A DNA stretch of 64,000 bases from Canna indica (taxonomy: Eukaryota; Streptophyta; Magnoliopsida; Zingiberales; Cannaceae): positions 11,208,501 to 11,272,500 of the forward strand of contig CP136892.1 of NCBI GenBank assembly GCA_034359265.1, written 5' to 3'. Position 1 is the first letter of the stretch, and every line of letters starts with the position of its first letter. The notes beneath the pieces were generated by a model, which saw only the letters and a program-made list of their open reading frames with translations, searched no databases and had not been told where the DNA came from. This document shows positions 47,550 through 57,841 of the stretch, one piece after another. A program made the position numbers and the translations under genes.

Positions 47550-48069
47550 TTATAGTATCATCGAGCTTCTTTCTGGTTGGCGTGCAATATTTGTTTCTGA
47601 GATAGAAAACTTTAATGTCATGTGGGGAGTGGAAACGACGGCTCCCAAATTGTTCAAGGACGACCGTCCTAGGATCATATGATATGGGCTAGGGATGTTA
47701 ATGACAAGATATTGTACATCAATTGTTTTCACCTTTGGATTAGAGTTGAATTTCGTCCTCAGCCATATCATGGTGTGAGCGAGAATCCCAAGCCCAAGAG
47801 TTGACGGTTCTAACTTCTAAGTGCAAAAAAATATGTCCATGGACGTCAACTCTTTCTCCCGAGAAGCCTACCAAATCTCCTTTGCATGGTGTGAGCGAGG
47901 CTTCGGTTACTTGCATCTTCTCAAAAGTAGAGTAGATGAGGGTATCAACCGAGCTCCCTTGGTCAACAAGGATTTTTTTTACCATGAAGTTTTCTGCATT
48001 CATAGAGATTACGACTAGGTCGTGTAGGTTTTGATCAGTTCTGTGAAAATCGGATTCATAGAATGACAT
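47550..48069 (-). pseudogene. Gypsy 2 aspartic protease remnant
   Basis: 48069-47740 reads ISMNAENFMVKKILVDQGSS, VDTLIYSTFEKMQVTEASL and GDLVGFSGERVDVHGHIFLH; after a frameshift 47771-47550 gives SPYHMILGRSSLNNLGAVVS and TPHMTLKF. These are the two halves of the plant gypsy protease, with the catalytic Asp in DQGSS. The frameshift lies at about 47760. Confidence 0.8.
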
Positions 48070-48074
48070 TATCG

Positions 48075-48365
48075 AGGATTTGGGGTAGACCGGCGTGGGC
48101 GAGTGGCAATGTCAACTATCATGATTGCCCGAAGAGACCTCTTTCTCGCCGACCTCGACTCTCCACCCCCAACAAATCCGCCGGTAATGTAGTCAATGAC
48201 CCATCGGGGATCGTTATCTCAGCTGTTCTCCCTATGGGAACTTGAAGGTGTTCGGCTTCGTCGTCGAGGGTCACGGCTTCTGCTCCGACCCCTCTCTTTC
48301 TTGTGATGGACATACTTGTCTAGGCGTCCTACACAGACTAAATCTTCGAGTTGATCTCCGAGCAT
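48075..48365 (-). pseudogene. Gypsy 2 gag C-terminal fragment
   Basis: The minus strand reads LGDQLEDLVCVGRLDKYVHH followed by an Arg/Ser-rich stretch, like the end of plant gypsy gag. It directly follows LTR sequence at 48366, so the primer site and most of gag were deleted. Confidence 0.55.
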
Positions 48366-48725
48366 TAGATAGTCCTCGGGGACTCCAAGGTGGAGGTAAT
48401 GAAATTGGAACTTAGGATTACCTGAGGCGTGCCGTGTTTGTATTTATTGCAGGCTAAGGTGATGACGCCACCCGAAAATCTCGTGGGGATATTGCCCAGA
48501 ATGGGTTGAGGTTGATCCTGAAAATGACGGGCTTGTAATGACATATCTCTCATGATAAGGTAGGATGCGAATATCCTTGTCTGGCTCATATCTAGTTCAG
48601 GGGCGTGACTAGGTGAAGCCCCCTAGGTGGAGCCGCTTGGTTCGGCTCGAGACGAGTAGTGGGATGCTATTGGGTCTAGTTCGACCGGGCACAATAGTTC
48701 TAGTCCAGTCCAATTATAATTTAAA

Positions 48726-49138
48726 TTAGTTTTTTTATTTGAGGTATTTAGAGTATACAATAAGTGCATGATTTGTTATTGTCGAAGTATATTTTCCAAT
48801 TATCCATATCAATTAGAGAGATTATTTATGTGGCTCGAATCATAACCTCCAAGTGACTAGTGGATAACTTTATTGTTACGCCAAGTCACCTGCTAAATTA
48901 TTTAAGGAATAATTTAATTAAATTGTAAATATGTAGGTATAATTGTAGGGTTTAAATTGAACAAAAAAATTATGATTGGTGAGTTGATACGTATCACGAA
49001 AACTTATCAACTATTAAACCATGATATATAACAACACCTTAGTCCCTTTTGAAGATCGCACTGTTGTCTATAAGAAGTACAAAACTTATATATGATTTAT
49101 GATTTCTGAATTGTCCATATATTTTAGACAGTTTGGAA
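48726..49138. other. AT-rich stretch without recognised features
   Basis: I see no coding sequence, terminal repeat or match to other parts of the window here. It joins the gypsy remnant to a CACTA-type end. Confidence 0.5.
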
Positions 49139-49238
49139 ACAAAACTTTTGCGACCGTCGGTGGTCGTCGCAGAAGGTCTTCAATGACAATTTCGCGATCG
49201 CCAAAACCGTCACATAAGACAATTTTTTAGTAGTGATT
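49139..49238. repeat. Isolated right end of a CACTA-type element
   Basis: It ends TTTTTTAGTAGTG at 49226-49238, the complement of the CACTACTAAAAA start common in plant CACTA elements, and has GC-rich pieces with GACCGTCGGTGGTCGTCGC and GCGATCGC just inside. No matching left end is visible, so it is a fragment. Confidence 0.55.
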
Positions 49239-49282
49239 TTTGTTAACATTCACTTCAATTCGAAATTCTAACAACATTTTAT

Positions 49283-49760
49283 AAGTTGAATATCCACACT
49301 AGAATATGGGTAAATAGTGTGTTACGCTAATTCTTATGCCTAATTTTGGTTTTAACGGATTCTTGAGTAATTAGGCAAACACATGCAATTAACTAAGTGC
49401 AAAAGCAAATATGTAAAGCAATTATGAGCAAGCGAGCAATAATAACACAAATGAATTTATAGTGATTCAGCAATCCGCCTACTCCAATACCTAAGCACCT
49501 AGTTTTGGATTTCAAACACAATCAACTAGATATAGAGTTCCTTTACAACGAGGACTTTTATACCAGAAAGAAATTTCGGCCTTCTCCAAAGCACTTTCTC
49601 ACCGCACTCTTTTAAGGACACTCAAATCTTAGATTACAAAGGTAAACTTATACAAAGGCAGCCATCAATACTTAAAGACCTAATTAACAAGGTCTCCACA
49701 CAATTTTATGTTACAATCAAGAATAAAAGAATAAAAATGTAATATTTGATTTTCACCAAA
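49283..49760 (-). repeat. Sirevirus-type LTR fragment next to the NLR 3' end
   Basis: The minus strand matches the 3' part of the solo LTRs at 3378-5193 and 8639-11492, including the region with AGTGGAGTAGGC and the end with ACACACTATTTACCC. It lies about 50 bp beyond the NLR stop codon. Confidence 0.65.
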
Positions 49761-49805
49761 GATGGAATCTTAATAAAGGTAATTAGATGAAATTGAAGAA
49801 ATCGA

Positions 49806-52430
49806 TTATTCCAATCTGAAGAGGTGATGGAAGGACTTGGTTGTGTCGTCATCCCAGTCCAGCTGCTTCCACCATGATTTCTTGCAGTTCACGACTTTCA
49901 TCTTCTTTGCAACCATTACCAGCTTCTTCAGCTTGGGGCAGCTCTCCACTTTGATGGTCGTCAACAAAGGAAATGCCAACATCAATTTCCCAGCGCTAAG
50001 ACTTGTCAGCTTAGGGAGCCGCCTGAGTACTATTCTTTTGAGATTAGGAAAGAGAGTAATCGTTTTAATTCCAGGACGTCGTACCTCCCCCTCAAATTCT
50101 ACCAGTTGGCTGATTTCGTTGCAATCTTCAATCTGTAATCTACTAAGTTTCTTCAGGCAGGATCTCTTGCATACCAGTTTAGCCTTTGGGAGACTCGACA
50201 GTTGAAGGGTCTCAAGATTCGAAAGGGAGGTGCTGTCTTCAGGGTGGCAGCCAAGTATTACCTCTTCCAGCTCACTGATATCGTGCAGCCTGATATGTAA
50301 CAAATTGGGCATATTGTTGCTCAAAAAATAATTGGTCGATGGGATGCCAAAACATGTCATGCCTGCGCAGCCTTTTATCTGGAGAGAATTCAAGGATGCA
50401 GCCAGCTTTGCCGACCCACAGAGTCTTTTTAGAGCAGCAACTGTGCTGACAGTGATTCCAAGAACCTTTAACCTCTTCAAGCTTTCCAGCTCCTCAAAAC
50501 AGACCCCTTCCTTAGACGGTTCTACCCTCCATCCACTATAACTGTCGTACATATCTAGCCACTGCAATTCCTGAAAACTGGATATCACTTGATCAGGAAT
50601 GTTTGTCAAGCACGTCGCCCCTGACAAGGCCAAATACTTGAGACTTACCAACCCTCCAAGCTCCCTTGGCAGTGATGTGATACAAGTGTAAGAAAGATCT
50701 AGATGTTGAAGATGCACTAGTTTTCCGATACCTGTGGGAAGCTCCTGTATAGCAGTTTCTCGCAGCTGGAGGATCCTGAGTCGGGGCATATTATTGAAGA
50801 AGCCATTCGGCATCTTTTTAATGAATTTCCTACGCTCCGCATTGAAAAAGAGTAGGTGAGGATATTGAGGCGTTTTCGGAAGAGCAACAGTCTTGTTCCC
50901 GCCTAGTGATATTAATCTCTCCGCTGCGCACGCTTCTACATGCGTAACTGCGCAGTCCTCTACGCATCTGATTTTGTCCTTTCTACCTTCACGCCCAACC
51001 CATTTTATCATGGCTCGGACCATAGGATGCATCTCAAAGAATTCTGCACGTCGACGTTCGATCAAAGACGCTGCAACTAGTTCCCCAATCAAATAGTCAG
51101 TTGTGATCTCAGCATCACTTGCATTTGTAAATTCATCTATAATCCCTTCACCGATCCAAAATTTGGTAATACTACTATTGCTGAGTTGGTTCCTTTTGCA
51201 AAAGAAACTACTTTGCGACTCTGCCTCTCCTTCCCAGTATACCGACAAGCAGGAGATGCAGAGTCGCAAAGTATCATTACGCAAATAAACATAGCTGAGT
51301 TTCAGAGGTTCAAGAACATGCCTTTTTATACCGGGCAGTAGGAAAGGCGCATTCTTCATGATAGAGACAGCTTCCTGCCAATCTTCTACTTCCTTTATGG
51401 GTGCCATTGCTTTTCCGACAGTGATCAGTGCTGCCGGTAAACCGCCACAGCTCTTGGCCAACAAGTTAACCTGCTCAAATATCAATGGATTAGCATCCAC
51501 AGGATCCAAACTCGCACTGGTTTTCAAGAGTTCGCGGGCCGCCTCATCTTGCAAGCATTCCACTTTAATTTTCTTCTCTGCGCCCATACGATAGCAAATG
51601 TCCTCCATCCGGGTGGTGAAGATGACCTTGCACTCGGATGTTGGCTCAGGAATTGGAATTCCCACGAGCTCTAATTTGAAGGGCTCCCATAAATTATCTA
51701 GCAGCAGGACTGATTTCAGTTCGCTGAGAATACTGTATATGTCAGCTGCTTTGTTCTTCTCCGTCGTGTCCTTTTGCCAAGCCAATTTCAAACGACTGCC
51801 TATAGAATTTTGGATCTCCTCCACCTTGAAATTCATTGATACCTCAATCAAGATCACCATGTCTAAATCAGTTTTCGTGCTTGCCAGATGATTGTTGAGC
51901 CTTCTCAAAAGTGTGGTCTTGCCCGTACCCCCCATGCCATGGATTCCGATGATGTTGACTTCGTCTCCTGTTACATGCCGCTGGAGCTCCTCGAAAGCCT
52001 TCTCCATACCTACTATTGTTGTTGGTTCATCCACCTTCACAAATCTATCTGGAAAAGGATTTTTGGCCAGGATGGATGAGGCATCCTCCTTCAACTTGTC
52101 AGCCCATGCAAGAGCCTTCTCTGCTCTTTTGTTAAGCTGGGAATTTGGCCAGTTTAGACTTTTGAACCTTCTTTTTGATTCAGCAGTTACTAACTCTGCT
52201 TCTTCTTCAAATTCTTCAACATATAACGCCCACATCAGCTCTTCTTTCTTGACCTTGGCATTGTAAAGTTGCCTCAGTCGAGTTATTTCATCTCTTGTTT
52301 TCTTCAGTTCATCCAGCTCTTTGGACAACGTCTTGGCCTTCTCCTGAAAGTAACTGGAGTAACCAAATAAATGAGGGAAGAAACGCTGTAGGAGAGCCTT
52401 CAACGAAATCAAGATGTAGGAAAACTGCAT
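49806..52430 (-). CDS. CC-NBS-LRR (NLR) disease-resistance-type protein
   Basis: One uninterrupted exon of 874 residues from the ATG at 52430. Order: short hydrophobic start with FFPHLFGYSSYF, a coiled coil (residues 27-120), NB-ARC with P-loop GMGGTGKTT (165-173), kinase 2 SVLLLDNLWEP (240-250), RNBS-B CKVIFTTRMEDIC (267-279), GLPL as CGGLPAAL (328-335), RNBS-D region LRLCISCLSVY (388-398) and MHP in place of MHD (467-469), then about ten irregular leucine-rich repeats to the end. This is the layout of cytoplasmic CNL receptors that sense pathogen effectors and trigger hypersensitive defence; the start and lack of introns resemble RPS2/RPS5-type CNLs. Kinase 2 has Asn for the second Asp. Another ATG lies in frame at 52460; a TATA-like run makes 52430 more likely. 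Confidence 0.92.
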   Translation of the reverse strand: MQFSYILISLKALLQRFFPHLFGYSSYFQEKAKTLSKELDELKKTRDEITRLRQLYNAKVKKEELMWALYVEEFEEEAELVTAESKRRFKSLNWPNSQLNKRAEKALAWADKLKEDASSILAKNPFPDRFVKVDEPTTIVGMEKAFEELQRHVTGDEVNIIGIHGMGGTGKTTLLRRLNNHLASTKTDLDMVILIEVSMNFKVEEIQNSIGSRLKLAWQKDTTEKNKAADIYSILSELKSVLLLDNLWEPFKLELVGIPIPEPTSECKVIFTTRMEDICYRMGAEKKIKVECLQDEAARELLKTSASLDPVDANPLIFEQVNLLAKSCGGLPAALITVGKAMAPIKEVEDWQEAVSIMKNAPFLLPGIKRHVLEPLKLSYVYLRNDTLRLCISCLSVYWEGEAESQSSFFCKRNQLSNSSITKFWIGEGIIDEFTNASDAEITTDYLIGELVAASLIERRRAEFFEMHPMVRAMIKWVGREGRKDKIRCVEDCAVTHVEACAAERLISLGGNKTVALPKTPQYPHLLFFNAERRKFIKKMPNGFFNNMPRLRILQLRETAIQELPTGIGKLVHLQHLDLSYTCITSLPRELGGLVSLKYLALSGATCLTNIPDQVISSFQELQWLDMYDSYSGWRVEPSKEGVCFEELESLKRLKVLGITVSTVAALKRLCGSAKLAASLNSLQIKGCAGMTCFGIPSTNYFLSNNMPNLLHIRLHDISELEEVILGCHPEDSTSLSNLETLQLSSLPKAKLVCKRSCLKKLSRLQIEDCNEISQLVEFEGEVRRPGIKTITLFPNLKRIVLRRLPKLTSLSAGKLMLAFPLLTTIKVESCPKLKKLVMVAKKMKVVNCKKSWWKQLDWDDDTTKSFHHLFRLE

Positions 52431-52462
52431 TTTGAAGATGGAGATGGAGGAAAACTGCATTT

Positions 52463-52490
52463 CCTTTGCACTATATATATATATAAAGGA
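52463..52490 (-). promoter_or_regulatory. TATA-like core promoter of the NLR
   Basis: The minus strand reads TTTATATATATATATAG about 40-60 bp upstream of the ATG at 52430. If used, transcription would start near 52445-52455, downstream of the in-frame ATG at 52460, which decides for 52430. The 15-base string AAATGCAGTTTTCCT is present around both ATGs, 30 bp apart, showing a small duplication of the start region. Confidence 0.5.
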
Positions 52491-52964
52491 AAGAAAAGGC
52501 TCCAATATTAGGTGATGGTTTGAAAGAACTTCTATGACAATCAACAAGTGGGGATCTAATCTATCTGGAACTGGATCATATATATGGATTATGGAGAACA
52601 GATCTGGAAAATCGATGACAGTTTCAGAAGATTAAGGAATTTGCAGGAACTTATTTTTAGGTGAGAAACTTCCGAAAGTTGCAGACTTGCAGATATATTC
52701 ATATATATATACACTCGGGGGACAACTAATCTATTAAATTTTTTTTTAATTTGATGACGTCGACTAAGCATTGGTTTTAAAAAATTAAATATTAAATATG
52801 AATTAATGTTTAAAACTTATAGATTAATCGAACTAATTATTCATTTAAATAAAATTAATATCGTTTAAAAAATTAAAACTTCAATACTGGATAAAGGTAA
52901 TTAAAATCAGCGGAGAAATAAGTGGTTTTCAAAAAATAATATTGGTATTTTTAAGGTTTGTTGC
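52491..52964. other. NLR upstream region
   Basis: AT-rich, with another TATATATA run at 52694-52710. No coding sequence or recognised element. It is the likely proximal promoter region of the NLR, between the gene and a foldback structure. Confidence 0.45.
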
Positions 52965-53600
52965 AAAACCGATCCCAATTCAGAAATTTTCCTAAACCCG
53001 AATATGAATCTTCGAAATTCTTCAAAATCGAATATGGCTTTTGAAATTTTCGAAACCAGAACCGAATTAAAATAATGTCCAATATACTCTTATATTAAAA
53101 CTTTTGAATTATTTCAAGAGTTTTAAGTAAGACTTTTGAAAGTGGTCATTTGACCATGAAAATACAAAAAAAATTATTATTATTTTAAGATTTTAAAATA
53201 CATTTTCATGATCAAATAGTCATTGGTGAAACTCTTGAAATGTTTCAAGAGTTTCAAGTAAAATGTTTCAGAATTTTATAAGTAATTATTTGATCATGAA
53301 AATGCATATTAAAATCTTCAAAAAATCACAAAAAATATAAATTAGTGATGAAATTATTTTGCGATTTTTTGAAATATTTTAGGAAATATTTTCACGATTA
53401 AATGGTCACTTTTAGAAGTTTCAAGTACTTGAAACTCTTGAAATGTTTCAAGAGCTTTAGTAAAGGGTATATTGGGAATCTCTTGAATTCGGTTTTGATT
53501 TTGAAAATTTCATAGACCACATTCAATTTTAGAGAATTTCAAAAATTCATATTCAAATTTAGAAAAATTATTAATCCCAATTTAAGTATCGATTTTCAAA
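52965..53600. repeat. Foldback structure (inverted arms of about 300 bp)
   Basis: The left arm (about 52970-53270) and the reverse complement of the right arm (about 53300-53600) match over most of their length, for example the segments around GAATATGAATCTTCGAAATTC and its counterpart. A perfect 13-bp hairpin (GAAACTCTTGAAA with its complement) lies at 53228-53255 and a similar one at about 53428-53453. No coding sequence. It is probably a small non-autonomous foldback or MITE; flanking duplications are not clear. Confidence 0.65.
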
Positions 53601-54228
53601 AAATTGACGTCATCTCGCAAAAAGCACCACCTTGTTAAAACGGATGCCTCAAAATCTCAAATAGATCGGCGCCGGTGCCAATTTAGAGTAGGCATAGGTT
53701 TTGAAGAAATCAACACCTCTCACAGGCATTGATTCCAAATAACATATATATATTTTTTAAAAATGGGAAAATTATAGTTGTAGTCCCCATAGTTTCTTCT
53801 AATTTTGACTTTAGTACTTATAATTTAAAAATTTTGATTTTAGTCCCCACACTATATTTTTGTTTAGAAATTGATCCATGTCGTCACTTGAGGCATAAAC
53901 GACGTTGACGTGGCTAACGGTTGCTAACTGGAAATTACTAACGTGACGATCCTTTAAAAAACACTAAAAGTATGGGAACTAAAATTAATATTCAAGTAAA
54001 TTATAGGGACAAAAATCAAAATTCAAGTAAACTATAAGAACTAAAACCAAATATTTTTTGTGAAGTGTCGAAACGAGTAGGGTCAGCTCTCTATGGCGAT
54101 CGATCGACTCTTCCGCTTATGATATGATGTAGAATGTAGAATGGCTTCACAATCTGCAAAGTCGGTATACGAATATTAAATACGTACAACGATCGTATAA
54201 AATTTTAATTCTCCGACATTTGACATGT

Positions 54229-54311
54229 CGACCGTAGCTCAGTTTGTAGAGCGGAGGATTGTAGTTGATTGAGACATTCTTAGGTCACTGGTATGAATTC
54301 AGCAGGTTGGA
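54229..54311 (+). tRNA. tRNA-Tyr-like pseudogene with intron
   Basis: It reads ACCGTAGCTCAGTTTGTAGA, GGAGGATTGTAG, an intron-like TTGATTGAGAC, then ATTCTTAGGTCACTGG and AGCAGGTTGG. Plant tRNA-Tyr has this layout, with anticodon GTA followed by a short intron one base later. The B box reads GGTATGAATTC in place of GGTTCGAATTC and acceptor pairing is damaged, so I call it a pseudogene. Confidence 0.65.
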
Positions 54312-54590
54312 TTTTGAACAGTTACAAAAAAATTTGTTCTCGATTATTCTTCTCCAAATATAGAAAAAATCATACTTTTAGTCCTCATAGTTTACTCGAT
54401 TTTGATTAAAACACACTAAAAGTATGGTGACTAAAATCAAAATTTGAGTAAATTATGAGGACTAGAACTAAAATCCAAGTAAACTATGGGGACTAAAACT
54501 AAAATTCGAGTAAACTATGAGTACTAAAATCAAAATTTGAGTAAACTATGGGGACTAAAAGTAATATTTTCCCTATATTTCGAGAAGAAG
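54312..54590. repeat. Array of a GTAAACTATGGGGACTAAAA unit
   Basis: At least five variants of a unit of about 30-40 bp (AGTAAACTATGAGTACTAAA and similar) between 54390 and 54570. The complementary units occur at 54880-55090. It fills the centre of the foldback. Confidence 0.7.
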
Positions 54591-54626
54591 GATCGAGAAG
54601 AATTTTTTTTTATAACTTTTCAAAAT

Positions 54627-54709
54627 CCAACCTGCCGAATTCGAACCAACGACCTAAGGATGTTTGAATCAACTACAGTTCTTCACTCTACCAATTGAGT
54701 TAAGGTCAG
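54627..54709 (-). tRNA. tRNA-Tyr-like sequence, inverted copy, better preserved
   Basis: The minus strand reads CTGACCTTAACTCAATTGG, AACTGTAGTTGATTCAAAC, ATCCTTAGGTCGTTGG and TTCGAATTCGGCAGGTTGG. The B box is intact, the anticodon GTA and intron layout are kept, and D-arm pairing is preserved through changes on both sides (ACTC/GAGT). One mismatch remains in the anticodon stem and wobble pairs in the acceptor stem. It could fold as a tRNA, but activity is unproven. Confidence 0.6.
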
Positions 54710-55159
54710 CGTGTCGGAGAATTAAAATGTTATACAAGCGTTGAACATATCTAATATTTGTATAAAGACTTTGTAGATATTATTATGTAGCCCTTCCGCA
54801 TTATATCATAAGCGGGAGAGTCAAGAGGTCGCCATCTAGAGTTGCTCATACTCATTTCAATCATTCATAAAAAAAAATAGTTTTAGTCCTCATAATTTGC
54901 TCAGATTTTTGTTTTAGTCCTCATAGTTTATTCGGATTTTAGTTTTAGTCGTCATAGTTTACTCTAATTTTGATTTTAGTCCTCATATTTTACTCGAATT
55001 TTGATTTTAGTCCTCATAGTTTACTCAGATTTTGATTTTAGTCCACATACTTTTAGTGTGTTTTAATCAAAATCGAGTAAACTATGAGAACTAAAAGTAT
55101 GATTTTCCTTATATTTGGAGAAGAATGATCAAGAAGAAAAAAGTATTAGTTTTCAAAAT

Positions 55160-55210
55160 CCAACCTGCCGAATTCATACCAGCGACCTAAGGATGTTGAA
55201 TCAACTACAT
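55160..55210 (-). tRNA. Truncated tRNA-Tyr-like fragment
   Basis: The 3' half of the same sequence (AACATCCTTAGGTCGCTGG, then AGGTTGG) on the minus strand, broken off at the anticodon loop. Confidence 0.6.
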
Positions 55211-55571
55211 ATTGTGAAGTCGTTCCGCATCATATCATAAGCGAAAGAGTCGAGGGGTTGCCATCAAGAGCTGCTCCTACTCATTTCGAGCATTCACATA
55301 AAATTTTTTTGGTTTAGTGCTCAATAGTTACTTGAATTTTGATTTACGTCCTCGTACTTTTAGTGTGTTTTAAAGAATTATCACGTCAGTAATATTGTCC
55401 AGACAGCCACCGAGTTAGTCGCGTCAGCATCGTTTATGCCTCAAGTACGGTAGGGATCAATTCCTAGATAAAAATATAGTGTGAGAATTAAAACTAAAAT
55501 TTTTAAATTACAATAATAAAAATCAAAATTATAAAAAATTATAGGAACTAAAATTATAATTAATGGAGAAC

Positions 55572-55715
55572 AAGTTGAAGAAGATTCATATATAATTAAT
55601 TGTTAGAATACCAAATAGCAAAAATATATTATGGCGTGCAAGAAAGTTGCAGAAGATTCATAATTAATTGTTAGAATACCAAATAGCAAAAATATATTAT
55701 GGCGTGCAAGAATAC
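55572..55715 (+). repeat. Tandem direct repeat of about 65-75 bp
   Basis: A unit containing TTAATTGTTAGAATACCAAA and ATATATTATGGCGTGCAAGA is present twice, nearly identical, starting at about 55575 and 55645. Confidence 0.9.
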
Positions 55716-57000
55716 AGCAAGCTGACAGGGTTGAATAAGACTGAGTATAGGGAAATGCTGGTATTTGTTTTGGACGAAAATGAAGGGAAATAAGAATACA
55801 CATGCTGATAGGATTCCATTAGTGTTTGACTTCGATGCTAGGAAATTACTATAAAAATGAACGTTTTAATTCATCACTTTTTTTACTTAGTTGATGGGAT
55901 ACAACGTTTTAATTCATCAATTTTAATATATACATGTCGCAGTCAATCATCACTTATGATATTTTTTTACTGTATTGTGATATAACGTGTCGGCCTCAAG
56001 TGCTTTCCACTGCATTTTTCTTGTCTCCTTTCTATATTCTGTAAATGTTTTCTTATTTTCCTTTTGTATATCCGATGACAAAGGGTTATAATGAATTTAC
56101 TCAAAAATATTTATTAACTATTAGTTTCTTAATTAATTTATTCAATTGTTAAGTTGACATTAGATTTCTATTAAGTTGACATGCATGCATTATTTTCTAT
56201 TTTTTAGAGATGGTGCATTTTTTTTGCCTTTAGCTTCTTTGAAAGAGAGACGCATTGAATTTTATAATTCTTTTACGTTATATAAATTTATTGAATCAAT
56301 CTAATGGATAAACTAATGGTTCAATCGGTTCATTGTTTACATCGTGATAGCCCATATATCTAGAATACGTTGATGGTTCTTATATTTTATTGAATGAGAT
56401 AGGATAGAATATGAAAATAAATAATATAATTTTAGATAATATTTTTTAAAAATTTAGTGTACTTCGAATATAATACTAATTTTATATTATTTTAATTACA
56501 CGAATCCCTTGAAAATTTTATAAAATATTAAATATTAAAACTAATTTAATAATTTTTAATATATATGATAAAAATGCACAAGTATTATTAACTTCAACTT
56601 TTATTACTAATTTATTCATAGTCTAATGGTAAATTATTCAATTTTTTTCTTATGAATCTTAGATTCGAATCACATATTTAATCTTTTATATATAACTTTT
56701 TTCCGTAATGGCTAAATATAAAATTTGATTTTTTTTAAATAAAGAAATTCCAAATTCTTCTCTAATAATTTCTAATTCTAAGTCCAAAATTTTATCCATT
56801 AGTTTAACTTATAAGCTAATTTTAAAATTTTCTCCATTAGTATTTTACATTTAAAGTACCCATATTGGTTTTATTCTTAATACATCTTTTTTGCTATTAT
56901 CCATGCTCATATTAATAAATTGTGTGGGCATTTATGAATGAGTTATACAATAATTAAATAATTAGTTTGTCCATTAATGTTTCTTATTGAACTTGGATTA
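55716..57000. other. AT-rich intergenic sequence
   Basis: No open frame of note, no terminal repeats and no match to other parts of the window. Nothing to annotate. Confidence 0.5.
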
Positions 57001-57190
57001 TGGGTGAGCATAGACCGGTTAATCGATCAATTAGCAATTTTAAAAACCGATTCATTAACTTCGATTTTTTAAAATTATTAATCGTAAATCGGTCCGTTAA
57101 TTTCAGTTAATATCATTTCGATTTCAATTTTTTTGATTCGGTTAAGCAATAAATTTTTTTAACCTATCAATTTCTAAGTTCTCTTTTCCT
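57001..57190. repeat. 5' fragment of a hAT-like element
   Basis: It begins GGGTGAGCATAGACCGGTTA and aligns with the left end of the element at 57591. The right end is absent. Confidence 0.5.
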
Positions 57191-57841
57191 ATCAATAAAA
57201 TTTGTAACCTAAACAATTAAACATGGTAAATGCACCATTATTATTATTCCGCAAACCACTTATCCAAACTCCAATTATATATCAAAGTTACCAAATGACT
57301 CGTAACTTTGAGATCAATTTTCAGAGTGCTATTCATATATTCCATAAACAAGTACGTGTGAAGAGGAAGAGTTAAATGCTTTTAATATATTTCAGTCATC
57401 CAAACTTTGAGATCGTATGAGCAAAGTTAAATTATTGACAATCTCAGAAGTTTGAAGAGGAAGAATACATAGCTAAGATTGATGCCATTAGTGCATGTTT
57501 ACAATAACACTGAGTTTGAGACAGGAACTCAACATACTATGAATTCATAAAGCTTGACATGCAAAGAAAGAACACATTCACAGGACTAGCTAGGGGTGAG
57601 CATGGACCGGTTAATCGGTCCATTAGCAATTTTATTAAGCGGTCCATTAACTTCGGTTGTGATGCAAAAATTAATAATTTTTATAAATTTTTATAATTTT
57701 TATAATATTTTATAACATTTTATAATATTTTATAATTTATAAATCACTTGGTTAATTTTATGAATCATTATTATATATATATAATTAAAAATTAATAAAT
57801 TATATTTAACCGGTCGATCAATGAACACTACTAGAAAAATG

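Larger units (their letters stand above)
46634..48725 (-). mobile_element. Deleted Tat-like gypsy remnant 2
   Basis: From right to left: LTR fragment (48725-48366), end of gag (48365-48075), protease (48069-47550) and a 3' region with an LTR-type tandem array (47190-46635). Most of gag, RT, RNase H and integrase are absent. Its parts are related to gypsy element 1. Copia copy 3 is inserted at its left end. Confidence 0.7.
53766..55563. mobile_element. Long foldback element with tRNA-Tyr-like segments
   Basis: The two ends match as inverted repeats of about 270 bp: left 53766-54040, right about 55290-55563. A second pair of arms lies inside (about 54090-54345 and 54590-54850), and many copies of a GTAAACTATGGGGACTAAAA unit run in opposite directions in the two halves. 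A degenerate 8-9 bp repeat (AATGGGAAA and AATGGAGAA) flanks the ends. Long inverted repeats of this kind fit a Mutator-type or foldback element; no transposase is present. Each inner arm contains a tRNA-Tyr-like sequence. Confidence 0.6.

Noticed and set aside
49837..52266. Plus-strand open frames of 60-124 codons opposite the NLR
   Set aside because: They are shadows of the NLR coding strand, with no family features of their own.
52431..52547. NLR start extended to 52547
   Set aside because: The codon there is TTG, and the extension would run through the TATA-like promoter. ATG codons lie at 52460 and 52430.
54229..54709. Two functional tRNA-Tyr genes
   Set aside because: The first has a damaged B box and stem pairs; the second has a mismatch in the anticodon stem. 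Both lie in repeated arms of an element, so they are listed as tRNA-like only.
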